Below, one piece after another: positions 36,557 to 44,180 of a stretch of 64,000 bases of DNA. Under the pieces are notes generated by a model. It was not told where the DNA came from. It saw only the letters and a list, made by a program, of their open reading frames with translations, and did not search any database. Source of the stretch: Fibrobacteria bacterium (lineage in GTDB: Bacteria > Fibrobacterota > Fibrobacteria > UBA11236); contig JANYDA010000032.1 in the NCBI GenBank assembly GCA_025360005.1, positions 212,624 through 276,623 of the forward strand. The letters run 5' to 3'. Position 1 is the stretch's first letter, and every line of letters starts with the position of its first letter. Position numbers and translations under genes: made by a program.

Positions 36557-36956
36557 GATAATCGACACCGGCAAGACAATCCTGCTCGTCGAAGACGAAG
36601 GCTCGGTGCGGAGATTGGTTTCCCGCATCCTGAGTTTGGATAAGTACAAGATCCTGGAGGCCGCGCATGGCGAAGAAGCGCTGTCCGTGAGCGAAGCCTA
36701 TGGGGGTGAGATACACTTGCTGGTGACGGATATCATGATGCCGGTCATGAACGGCCAGGAACTGGCCGCCAGGCTTTCCGCGCTTCGGCCCGGTCTTGGT
36801 GTCTTGTTCATCAGCGGGTATCCAGGCAAACACATGCCGGATGACTTAGGGGGCGAGACAAAGTTCGATTACCTGGCCAAGCCTTTTAAAGCCGACATTT
36901 TGCTGGAAAAGGTGAAAACGCTGCTTAAGGATTCCGATGGGTTTCCAATTCCCTAA
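36555..36956 (+). CDS. Second CheY-like receiver protein
   Basis: The product is a 133-residue single receiver domain: KTILLVEDEGSVRRLV, phospho-acceptor Asp59 in LVTDIMMPVMNGQEL, LFISGYPGK and the conserved Lys in YLAKPFKA. It is paralogous to the preceding receiver. The only plausible start is the ATG at 36555, which begins inside the palindromic operator and has no spaced ribosome site, so translation is probably from a leaderless or very short-leadered mRNA. The 3' end overlaps the convergent pteridine-reductase-like gene by 32 bases. Confidence 0.88.
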   Translation: MIIDTGKTILLVEDEGSVRRLVSRILSLDKYKILEAAHGEEALSVSEAYGGEIHLLVTDIMMPVMNGQELAARLSALRPGLGVLFISGYPGKHMPDDLGGETKFDYLAKPFKADILLEKVKTLLKDSDGFPIP

Positions 36957-37701
36957 GGCTCAGCATGTATCCGCCCGCCACGTCCAGATTAACGCCCGTG
37001 ATATAACGGGCCTTATCACCGGCCAGGAATTCCACCGCATCGCAAATGTCTTCGCACTCCCCCAGGCGGCCCAATGGGATATAGTCGCCGGGGCGCTTGG
37101 GAAGCTCCACGCTGTTGGCCAGGATGCCGGGGGAAACCATGTTGACGCGGATCTTCCTGGGTCCGAGCGCTTGCGCCAAGGACTTGGTGAGAACCAGTAG
37201 GCCCGTTTTGGAAATCAGGTAGGCGGTGTTGTGAGTGGAAGCGGCCAGGCTGCCCACTCCGGAATATCCGATATTGATGATGCTCCCGCCTTCCTTGGGA
37301 ATCAAGTCCAAGGTCCGGTTGATCAAGAAGTAGACGCCTATCAGGTTGGTCTGCAGGGTGGCTTCAAAATCCTCGACCGGGTAATCCGCCAAGTCCCCCG
37401 TCAAATAAACGCCGACATTGTTAACCAGCACGTCCAACCGTCCGGAGACCTTCTTCAGTTTAACGGCCATGGCGGCGATATCGCGTTGGGAAGCCATGTT
37501 CCCTTTTATCAAAGCGCCGCTCCCGCCCATGGCCGTGATTTCGGCCAGGACCGCTTGCGCCTCCTGCCGCGAAGACAGGTAATGGACCCATGTGAAATAA
37601 CCTTCGGCCCCCAACCGCAGGGCCAACTCCCGCCCCAACCGCTTCGCAGAACCCGTGACCAGGGCGACCTTTGGTCCGGACCTTTCCCGGCGCGCGCTCA
37701 T
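36925..37701 (-). CDS. Pteridine reductase-like short-chain dehydrogenase
   Basis: From ATG 37701 the product is a 258-residue classical SDR. The cofactor motif TGSAKRLG (16-23) carries the arginine (Arg21) of the TGxxxRxG pattern typical of PTR1/FolM pteridine reductases; NNVG, catalytic Tyr161 and Lys165 (YLISK) and the C-terminal YITGVNLDVAGGY follow. Its start overlaps the folB stop (ATGA). The adjacency supports reduction of dihydropterin or dihydrofolate, possibly standing in for FolA, but a 3-oxoacyl reductase-like role cannot be excluded. The open frame upstream of 37701 is only the antisense shadow of folB. Confidence 0.88.
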   Translation of the reverse strand: MSARRERSGPKVALVTGSAKRLGRELALRLGAEGYFTWVHYLSSRQEAQAVLAEITAMGGSGALIKGNMASQRDIAAMAVKLKKVSGRLDVLVNNVGVYLTGDLADYPVEDFEATLQTNLIGVYFLINRTLDLIPKEGGSIINIGYSGVGSLAASTHNTAYLISKTGLLVLTKSLAQALGPRKIRVNMVSPGILANSVELPKRPGDYIPLGRLGECEDICDAVEFLAGDKARYITGVNLDVAGGYMLSLRELETHRNP

Positions 37702-38057
37702 CGGTGCACCGTGAGTTCGGAGGTAACCGAGGCGTAACGTGCGGCGGGCAGGGCGGCGGGCTTCTTGATGGTCACGCGGCAATGCCTTATTTCCGGGAAG
37801 GAATCGGTGATGAGCACACAGGCCCTTTCCGCCAGCGTTTCGATTAATTGGAATTTCTCGCGCTGCATCCATTCGTCCAACATCGCCGCCAGGCGGGTAT
37901 AATCCAGGGTATGATCGATTTGATCGGTGCGCGCCGCTTCGCTGAAATCGAATTCCAGGCGCACGTTCACGATCAGATCCTGCTCCACTTTCCGCTCATG
38001 TTTGTAGACGCCGACGATGCACCTGATCCGCAGCTCTTCGATATTCAGGATTCCCAT
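37698..38057 (-). CDS. folB: Dihydroneopterin aldolase
   Basis: FolB splits dihydroneopterin into 6-hydroxymethyl-dihydropterin, the substrate of FolK, and glycolaldehyde. The 119-residue protein has the typical start MGILNIEELRIRCIVGVYKHERK, the DYTRLAAMLDEWMQREKFQLIETLAE segment with the catalytic glutamate, and a C-terminal VTIKKPAALPAARYASV with the catalytic lysine. It shares one base with the stop of the HAD-Nudix gene and four with the start of the pteridine-reductase-like gene. Confidence 0.94.
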   Translation of the reverse strand: MGILNIEELRIRCIVGVYKHERKVEQDLIVNVRLEFDFSEAARTDQIDHTLDYTRLAAMLDEWMQREKFQLIETLAERACVLITDSFPEIRHCRVTIKKPAALPAARYASVTSELTVHR

Positions 38058-39115
38058 CAGGACCCTCCCCCAGCGCCGGTTCGCTTGAGTATATGCTCAA
38101 TCAATACTCGGGTCGGCCCGTTCAGCGGCAGTCCCAAAGCCAGTTCCGGTTTGATCCAAAGGTAATCGTCCGATTCATGGTTCAACTTCACGGACGGGCA
38201 TTCTCCCCGCACGGTGGCGCTGAAATTCACCAGGATGAAATGCCGGGGCCGGTAGAATTCCGGATGCTCCACGCAATCCTGGTTCAGCTCGAACGCGACG
38301 TTTCCGATGGCGAGTCCGGTTTCCTCCCCGGCCTCGCGGATGAAGGCGTTCTCCATGGTCTCTCCATAGTCGATTTTGCCTCCGGGAATGCCGTAGCGCC
38401 CGGACCATTTCCGCGTGCGCACCAGCAGCGCATTCCCGGCCTCGTCGCGGATAAGCCCGCCTACCGTCGCCACCGGAAAATACCTGCTCGCGGCAAAGGC
38501 CATCTTGTCCAAGTGGGTGAGCACGTCGGTGAAGGCATCGTAGGCCAGTTCCGCGCCTGCCTCCAGCAACGCGGCCCGGGAAGCGTACCCATAGGTGACG
38601 CCGATAGGCTCGACGCCTGACGCCACAGCCGCGCGCATGTCATGGGCGGAATCCCCTACGGCGACGGTTTCATCCAGCAACAACCCTTGCGACCGGATCA
38701 ATTCCGGAAGGGCCGCGGTTTTATCCTGGACTGAGCCGGATACGGATATGAACCTGTCCCGCAATCCCAAGCGCGACAACGCCGCTTCCAGCATGGTTTG
38801 GTCCAAGGTGGACATCAGGAAAAGCCGATGTTTGCATTGCAGGCACGCGAGCCCTTCGATCACTCCGGGCCAGAGCTTCACCGCGGCCGGATATTGTTCC
38901 CGGCACAGCCGGGAGAAAACCGTTTCGATGGCGGCCCAATCCGTACCCGGAGCGTATTGCGCGTAGAACCCCCGTGCCGGCAAACTGAACTCGCGGCCAT
39001 AGGTTTGGAAATCCACGGGGGCATGGCCGAAGGATCGGATCGCCTGATCGGTCAGGCGCCAGGTGAGCTCCTGGTCGTCGGCCAGGGTACCGGCCCAATC
39101 GAAAACGATGTTCAT
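38057..39115 (-). CDS. HAD-like phosphatase fused to Nudix hydrolase
   Basis: From ATG 39115 the product is 352 aa. Residues 1-205 are a HAD hydrolase: nucleophile Asp6 in FDWAGTLAD, motif II LMSTLD, Lys132, and motif IV VGDSAHD (153-159). The usual second aspartate of DxD is Ala8, as in phosphonatases. Residues 213-350 are a Nudix domain with an exact Nudix box (Gly246 to Leu268: G-x5-E-x7-REAGEETGL). Four-base overlap with the LON-domain gene upstream and one-base overlap with folB downstream place it in a pterin operon. A two-step conversion of dihydroneopterin triphosphate to dihydroneopterin is the attractive inference. Confidence 0.9.
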   Translation of the reverse strand: MNIVFDWAGTLADDQELTWRLTDQAIRSFGHAPVDFQTYGREFSLPARGFYAQYAPGTDWAAIETVFSRLCREQYPAAVKLWPGVIEGLACLQCKHRLFLMSTLDQTMLEAALSRLGLRDRFISVSGSVQDKTAALPELIRSQGLLLDETVAVGDSAHDMRAAVASGVEPIGVTYGYASRAALLEAGAELAYDAFTDVLTHLDKMAFAASRYFPVATVGGLIRDEAGNALLVRTRKWSGRYGIPGGKIDYGETMENAFIREAGEETGLAIGNVAFELNQDCVEHPEFYRPRHFILVNFSATVRGECPSVKLNHESDDYLWIKPELALGLPLNGPTRVLIEHILKRTGAGGGS

Positions 39116-39750
39116 TCGCGCTGGGAAAGGAGGTTCAAGGCGTTCTCCATCCGGTACGGAAGGGAACGCGATTCCAAAAGACGCTGCAGGTATATGGGCG
39201 GCAGATGCAGGCAACCGCAAAGGAAAAGCGAAAAGTTCTCTCGATCCATATCGGTGCGGACGCCTTCCATGACATCGCGGATGCTGCGGCTTTCTTCCGG
39301 TCCCAGCACGGTGATCATTTTCAGGATGGCCCCTTCCAGTTCGGGAAGCCGATCCGGCGAGGCCATCGAGCTGACCCATGCATCAGTCGACCTGCCGGCA
39401 ATCTCCCCGGCGGGCTCATCGACGTAAGCGGTACAAGACGCCGTAAGATAGGCTTTCGACTCCCTATCCAGCTTATCCAGGTAAACGCGATGCCGCCCCT
39501 TGGGGCGGATCAGTTGGAAGTCGCCCTGCCGATCGATGGCGTCAAACTCCACCAGGGTCCCAATCCGGTAAGGGGTGGCGTTCCCCCCCACCTCGTCTCC
39601 GGAGCTGATCATGGATATGACGAAAAACGGCTTGTCGGCGATGTCCTTGAGCATTTGGATATAACGATCCTCGAAGACGCGCAGAGGGATCTTATGGCCG
39701 GGGAAACAGGGATTGCGAAGCGGAAAAACGGGATAGCTCCCAAGAGTCAT
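39112..39750 (-). CDS. LON N-terminal (substrate-binding) domain protein
   Basis: The product is a 212-residue stand-alone LON/PUA-like domain: PVFPLRNPCFPGHKIPLRVFEDRYIQML at the N-terminus, RIGTLVEFDAIDRQGDFQLIRPKGRHR, and a helical C-terminal part (LCGCLHLPPIYLQRLLE). It lacks the AAA+ and protease domains of Lon. The function of such stand-alone proteins is not established. A TATATT at 39762-39757 on the minus strand lies six bases before the ATG, so its mRNA may be leaderless. It is the first gene of the LON, HAD-Nudix, folB, SDR operon. Confidence 0.88.
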   Translation of the reverse strand: MTLGSYPVFPLRNPCFPGHKIPLRVFEDRYIQMLKDIADKPFFVISMISSGDEVGGNATPYRIGTLVEFDAIDRQGDFQLIRPKGRHRVYLDKLDRESKAYLTASCTAYVDEPAGEIAGRSTDAWVSSMASPDRLPELEGAILKMITVLGPEESRSIRDVMEGVRTDMDRENFSLFLCGCLHLPPIYLQRLLESRSLPYRMENALNLLSQRE

Positions 39751-39756
39751 GGTTTA

Positions 39757-39817
39757 AATATAAGAACAAACATTCGGGGCAAAAGCGCCGGGCCGGTTCC
39801 GGGCTTCTTGCTATAAT
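39757..39817. promoter_or_regulatory. Divergent promoter pair giving probably leaderless mRNAs
   Basis: On the plus strand a perfect extended -10 element, TG-C-TATAAT (TATAAT at 39812-39817), lies eight bases before the ATG of the barrel gene at 39826. On the minus strand TATATT at 39762-39757 lies six bases before the ATG of the LON-domain gene at 39750. Transcription normally starts about seven bases after the -10 hexamer, i.e. at or within two bases of each start codon. Neither gene has a ribosome site. Confidence 0.6.
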
Positions 39818-39825
39818 ATCCCATA

Positions 39826-41178
39826 ATGTCGCCGCGAATCTGGATTTGGTTGCTATTGGGTTCCGCCATGACCCGCGTCCACGCGGATGATTTAAACGGC
39901 TTGAACGAAGCGGTGGGCGTGAACCAGACCTTGGAAGAAGGTTTCGGAGCCCGCCAATCCGGCATGGCCGTTACTTTCGCGGCCTTCCAGCGCGATGCGG
40001 ACGCGGTGGCCAATGCGCCCGCCGCCATGAACGACGTGGATGATTTCACCTTTTCCACCGCGCATGCGGAAAAGTTCGGGGAAGCCAAGTTCGACAACTT
40101 CGCTTTCCTGTTGCCCTTTGAGTCCCATAGCACCCTGGGGCTGGGGCTTTCCCGCTACGGCGTCAGCGGCATCGACTCCCGCCCGCCGGATAGCGATCCT
40201 CTGCAATCGCAACCGGCCGGGGTGTTCTCGGTGGCCGATTACTTGGTGGTCGGCTCTTTCGCGCGGCGCTGGGGCGGCCTGGATCTGGGAGTGGATCTCA
40301 ATCTGCTTTACCGCCACCTGGATCAAGACGGCCTTGGCATGCGCGCGGATGCCCAGGCCCTGTACACCGTGGATGAACGGTTCCGCTTCGGCGCCCTGCT
40401 CAAAGGAGCCATCCCTTCTTCCGCCCGGTGGCAATCCGGATATGCCGAGTACGAAGCGCCGGAACTCTATCTGGGAGCGGCCGCCCGCTTCCCGGCCCCT
40501 TACTTTTACGGGACCCTGGAAACCGATTGGCAAAGCGAAGGCGTTTTCCACCAGGGCGCCAAATCCGCCGTCAACCTGAACGGGGGTACGGCATACAAGA
40601 ATCCGGGCGATTTTCTGGCGGCCAGCAATGTGGGATTGGAGTTCCTTTTCGACTTCGGTATGGCCTTGCGCTTTGGCCTGAACGAACTCTCCAAGCATTC
40701 CTTCACCGACGTCGCCACCTTCGGCATCGGGTACGATTGGAAGCATATCCTGGGTCTCGACTACAGCTTTTCACCCCATCCCGGCCTGCTCTCAACGCAT
40801 CGCATCTCCCTGCAATTCACCCCCGCCTTTCCCAAATTCTCCGGTCGCGGCTTCCGCCCGCAAGCCGTGCATGCGACTTCACCGGCGGCCCCGGCGGAAG
40901 CAGGTTCCCCGGTGGGTAAGGAAGGCGTTTCGCCCGCCCCTGAAGAACCCGCTCAGGTAATCATCCCGGCCGCCCAACCGTCGCAAACTCCCGCGCATGC
41001 GTCGCATCCTGCCGGAACCCCGGCGTCAGTCCCAGCGGCTCCCACGGAAACGAAACCGAAAACGGAATCCAGCGGCCAGACGACAACGCCGAAACCGGTT
41101 CCCGCAAAGGCTGCGTTACCTCCCGCTGGGCCCGGAACGGAAAAGGAAATCCTCGACAACGACGACGAGGGCCAATAG
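39826..41178 (+). CDS. Outer-membrane beta-barrel protein (PorV/UPF0164-like) with Pro/Ala-rich tail
   Basis: The product (450 aa) has a signal peptide (about 1-20, WIWLLLGSAMTRVHA), then a barrel domain resembling the PorV/FadL-like group: GFGARQSGMAVTFAAFQRDADAVANAPAAM near the N-terminus, STLGLGLSRYGVSGID, ADAQALYTVDERFRFGALLKG and alternating strands up to ISLQFTPAFP. From about 345 the protein is a disordered Pro/Ala/Thr tail ending EKEILDNDDEGQ, unusual for a barrel, which normally ends with a strand; it may extend into the periplasm. The promoter is a perfect extended -10 with no leader. Confidence 0.82.
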   Translation: MSPRIWIWLLLGSAMTRVHADDLNGLNEAVGVNQTLEEGFGARQSGMAVTFAAFQRDADAVANAPAAMNDVDDFTFSTAHAEKFGEAKFDNFAFLLPFESHSTLGLGLSRYGVSGIDSRPPDSDPLQSQPAGVFSVADYLVVGSFARRWGGLDLGVDLNLLYRHLDQDGLGMRADAQALYTVDERFRFGALLKGAIPSSARWQSGYAEYEAPELYLGAAARFPAPYFYGTLETDWQSEGVFHQGAKSAVNLNGGTAYKNPGDFLAASNVGLEFLFDFGMALRFGLNELSKHSFTDVATFGIGYDWKHILGLDYSFSPHPGLLSTHRISLQFTPAFPKFSGRGFRPQAVHATSPAAPAEAGSPVGKEGVSPAPEEPAQVIIPAAQPSQTPAHASHPAGTPASVPAAPTETKPKTESSGQTTTPKPVPAKAALPPAGPGTEKEILDNDDEGQ

Positions 41179-41183
41179 GCGGG

Positions 41184-41660
41184 CTATTTAAGCTCGGCTT
41201 GGTAGGATTCCACGTCCGGAAGAATTCGCATCACCCTGTCCAAATCCATGATCTGCAGGCTTTCCAGCACTTCCTCATCGCGCGTGATGATAAAGGTGGG
41301 CTTGCCGTGAACGGATAGGCTTTGCATGGTTTTGACCAGCAGGTTGATGGTACTGCTGCTTAGAAAGGATGCCTTCTCGAAGGCGAAGGCTATGGAGCCT
41401 ACGGACGGAACCGGCACGGCGTTGATTTGCGCCCGCAGGTCTTCCAGGTCCTGGATTTTATAGACATTTCCGGTAATGGTGAACAGAACGTGGTTACCAT
41501 CCATCTGCTTGCGGATTTGGCTGCCGGGTGGAACGCTTTTGTCGGCAGGGGCTTGGCAGGCCGGGCAGGCATTGTCCCCGGTCAGCGAGCCCGTATAAAC
41601 ATTCCCGCAGGCTTTGCATTTGTGGAAACGCACGGTGGGAAACCGATCTTCATCTCGCAA
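41184..41660 (-). CDS. Zinc-ribbon plus STAS-domain protein
   Basis: The product (158 aa) starts at a TTG with AAAGGG upstream. An N-terminal zinc ribbon has cysteines 15, 18, 32 and 35 (CKAC and CPAC). After a linker comes a STAS (anti-sigma-factor antagonist) domain: VLFTITGNVYKIQDLEDLRAQIN, SIAFAFEKASFLSSSTINLLVKTMQ with the serine region where SpoIIAA-type proteins are phosphorylated, and PTFIITRDEEVLESLQIMDLD. It points to a partner-switching signalling system. It is convergent with the barrel gene and divergent from another STAS protein gene. Confidence 0.87.
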   Translation of the reverse strand: MRDEDRFPTVRFHKCKACGNVYTGSLTGDNACPACQAPADKSVPPGSQIRKQMDGNHVLFTITGNVYKIQDLEDLRAQINAVPVPSVGSIAFAFEKASFLSSSTINLLVKTMQSLSVHGKPTFIITRDEEVLESLQIMDLDRVMRILPDVESYQAELK

Positions 41661-41833
41661 TGCGGATCCCTTTCGCCATGCCCATGATTATAGTCTTGAA
41701 CGCGCGGAAAGCCGAGCCCAACTTGCGGCCATTACCCGCCTCTGCTTTGGAGGAGCGCAAGGCGAACCGATAGGCCCCCGGAGAAGGGCTCCAAGGCCGC
41801 AAAAATAGGCCAAAAAGCGGAAATTTTTCCCGG

Positions 41834-41859
41834 AATATTCTGCACGAAGGCAGAATATT
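41834..41859. promoter_or_regulatory. 10-bp perfect inverted repeat between two STAS genes
   Basis: AATATTCTGC-ACGAAG-GCAGAATATT has a 10-bp stem and a 6-base loop. It sits in the divergent gap between the two STAS-domain genes, 62 bases before the GTG of the second. It has the symmetry of a regulator-binding site and could also form a leader hairpin. The rest of the gap (41661-41920) holds no gene. Confidence 0.45.
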
Positions 41860-41920
41860 TGTAACTTTCGTAAGAGCTTATCATGGGTCAATCCCCCCTG
41901 CTGAAGTGGCAGGGGGACGG

Positions 41921-44179
41921 GTGAAATTCGCCCGAAGTGCCGGGTATCACCGGGAGGTAGTTATCAAATTTGACATCCGCTCCGTTGGAATCTTCGATGT
42001 GGTATCCGCGCGTTTGGCCGATGGAGAAGTGTTCGATTCGGCCAAGCTGAAGAACACGGTCCGCTTCCTCATCGAAAACGACATGCGTAATGTCGTCATC
42101 GATCTGGGGAACCTGGAATATCTTTACAGCGATACCATCAACGCTTTCATAGCTTCCAACCGCCATATGCTGGAGGTGAGCGGACGTATCGCCATCCTTA
42201 CCGAACACCCCAAGGTGCAGGATATCCTCAAACGCGCGGGCCTCGATAACATCATGCGCATCTATCGTTCGGAAGCGGAGATGATCGCGGACTCCAAAGA
42301 AATCCTGCGCCAAACGTCCAGTTACCGCATCGAAGAGCTGCAGAAGATTTCCACCCAGCCGGAAGCGCCTCCGATTCCAAAAACGGAATTCGACGACTTC
42401 AAAGCCGAAATGGGCCAACGCCTCGGCTCCAAGCTGGACAACAATGAGTTGCCGCAGTATCAGCTCGGCGTTCCCGCACCGCCTGCTTTCAATCCCGCTC
42501 CCAAGCCGCGCGAAACGGAAACCGCCTACCCAACCTTCAATCCTCCCGGCTTCGGCGCCACCCAGCTTCCGGAGACTCCGGCCCCGGTATTTCCGCAGGC
42601 CCAGCCCGCCCCCGCCTACAACTTCAACAATCAAGCCTTTGGGGGAATGGCCAATACCACTCCCACCTTTCCCGGCCAGGGCAACCAGAACTTCAATCAG
42701 GCTCCGCCCAATTTCGATTTCCCAACCGTGCAATTGCCTATCGGCCAATTCGGAAATGTGAACAATCCACAAGTGCCGATTGCGCCTCAAGGCGGCCCAG
42801 GCAGCGGCGCTCCAGGTCAGGAAGACTTGGATGCCGACAATCTGGTCGATCCCCGCCAGCGTAAGCCTTCCCAAGAACGTATGCGCAGCCCCAATGCGCG
42901 CAAACAACAGGGTCGTCGCGTGGGCGGCCGGGAATTTCCGGGGCAGGATGAAGAGCCCGCCCAGGATCGTCCCGTATATGCCGAAGAACGATCCCCGGAA
43001 CCCCCTTCCCGTGAAGGCGAAAAGTTCGGTGCGTATAGCAACCTTCCTCCCATCAAGCCCTCCAACCTGGCGGAGGAAGCCCGCTTCCCGGCGAAGTTGA
43101 TCATCCTGGCGGTTTTGATCGCCTTGGGAGTAGGCCTGTACTTTTTCTTGTCGAGCAAGAGCGCGCAACCGGTGGTGGAAAATCCTTCTTCCCAGCCCGC
43201 CACTCCTGCCACGCCTCAGGCAACCACACCTGCGCCGGTAACGCCGGCCGTTCCAGGCACTCCTGCTACGCCCACGGCGCAGCAGCCCGCACCCGCCGCA
43301 CTTCCGGCCGCCCCCGCTGCTCCGGTGGCTCCGACCACGCCCGCCGCACAGGCACCGGTCGCCGCTCCCGTCAAGCCTCCCGTTGCCGCTCCCGTAAAAC
43401 CGCTGGTAGAAACGTCCAAGCCCGCGCCTTTCACCAAACCGATTGTCAAACCGGAACCGAAAACTCCCCGGACCGCTTTGCATAAGCCGAAGCATGAGAA
43501 GGTGGAGAGGCCCGCGCCCGTCGCGGAAGAGCCGACTGCCGCTCCCGCCAAAGGCGGGTTGCATATCACAAGCAATCCTGCGGGCGCCGAAGTGTTGGTC
43601 AACTTCTCCAAAAAGGGCGTCACGCCCTTGGATGTAAACCTGGGCAATAACTCCAACAAGATCATCGTACGGTTGGCGGGTTACAAGCGTTTTGAAACCA
43701 CCCTGCCTAAGAACAATCCGGAACATGATCTGGAAGTGAACCTGGAAAAGGAAGAAGGCACCGAAGCAACCGTGAAGCCCGTGGCAGCCAAACCGGCTCC
43801 CGAGGCGGAAAAGCCGAAGCCGGAAGCCAAGCAGGAGAAGAAGCCGGATTATGTGGAACCGGAAGATCTACCCGTGCGGGCGCAAACTCCGGTTCCGGCC
43901 AGGGAGCCTGAACCTGAAGCCGTGGCTGCCAAGCCCAAGGCTTCCGATGCCGCCCCGGCCCCGGGAGACGGGCCCGTGGGAATAATTTTTCTTTCGAGCA
44001 GCCCTGCCCGGGCCGACATCATTATCGACGGGAAGAATACCGGCAAGAAGACACCCGCCAAAATCGAACTTCCATCCGGGCAGCATCGTATAGAAATGAG
44101 CAAGAGCGGGCAGAAGTCCACGGTCGATCAGATCGTGAATGAAGGCAAGAACAAGGCTCTGCATCTGACCTTGCAATAA
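41921..44179 (+). CDS. STAS-domain transmembrane protein with two PEGA domains
   Basis: From GTG 41921 (AGGGGG site) the product is 752 aa. Residues about 12-125 are a STAS domain (VIKFDIRSVGIFDVVSARL, FLIENDMRNVVIDLGNLEYLYSDTINAFIAS). A 250-residue Pro/Asn/Gln-rich linker follows, then one membrane helix at about 390-410 (LIILAVLIALGVGLYFFLSS), a Pro/Ala/Thr-rich periplasmic linker, a PEGA-like domain at about 545-612 (GLHITSNPAGAEVLV) and a second from about 685 (GIIFLSSSPARADIIIDGKNTGKKTP). It thus joins a cytosolic partner-switch module to envelope-binding PEGA modules. The upstream GTG at 41906 is less well placed. One base separates it from the next gene. Confidence 0.9.
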   Translation: MKFARSAGYHREVVIKFDIRSVGIFDVVSARLADGEVFDSAKLKNTVRFLIENDMRNVVIDLGNLEYLYSDTINAFIASNRHMLEVSGRIAILTEHPKVQDILKRAGLDNIMRIYRSEAEMIADSKEILRQTSSYRIEELQKISTQPEAPPIPKTEFDDFKAEMGQRLGSKLDNNELPQYQLGVPAPPAFNPAPKPRETETAYPTFNPPGFGATQLPETPAPVFPQAQPAPAYNFNNQAFGGMANTTPTFPGQGNQNFNQAPPNFDFPTVQLPIGQFGNVNNPQVPIAPQGGPGSGAPGQEDLDADNLVDPRQRKPSQERMRSPNARKQQGRRVGGREFPGQDEEPAQDRPVYAEERSPEPPSREGEKFGAYSNLPPIKPSNLAEEARFPAKLIILAVLIALGVGLYFFLSSKSAQPVVENPSSQPATPATPQATTPAPVTPAVPGTPATPTAQQPAPAALPAAPAAPVAPTTPAAQAPVAAPVKPPVAAPVKPLVETSKPAPFTKPIVKPEPKTPRTALHKPKHEKVERPAPVAEEPTAAPAKGGLHITSNPAGAEVLVNFSKKGVTPLDVNLGNNSNKIIVRLAGYKRFETTLPKNNPEHDLEVNLEKEEGTEATVKPVAAKPAPEAEKPKPEAKQEKKPDYVEPEDLPVRAQTPVPAREPEPEAVAAKPKASDAAPAPGDGPVGIIFLSSSPARADIIIDGKNTGKKTPAKIELPSGQHRIEMSKSGQKSTVDQIVNEGKNKALHLTLQ

Positions 44180-44180
44180 G

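Noticed and set aside
39116-39379. N-terminal extension of the HAD-Nudix frame
   Set aside because: Arg/Gly/His-rich and antiparallel to no known domain; it lies entirely within the LON-domain gene, and the HAD motif starts exactly at ATG 39115.
41888-43726. 612-codon minus-strand frame opposite the STAS-PEGA gene, Gly/Arg-rich
   Set aside because: It arises from the antisense of Pro/Ala-rich linker codons; no start context and no domain.
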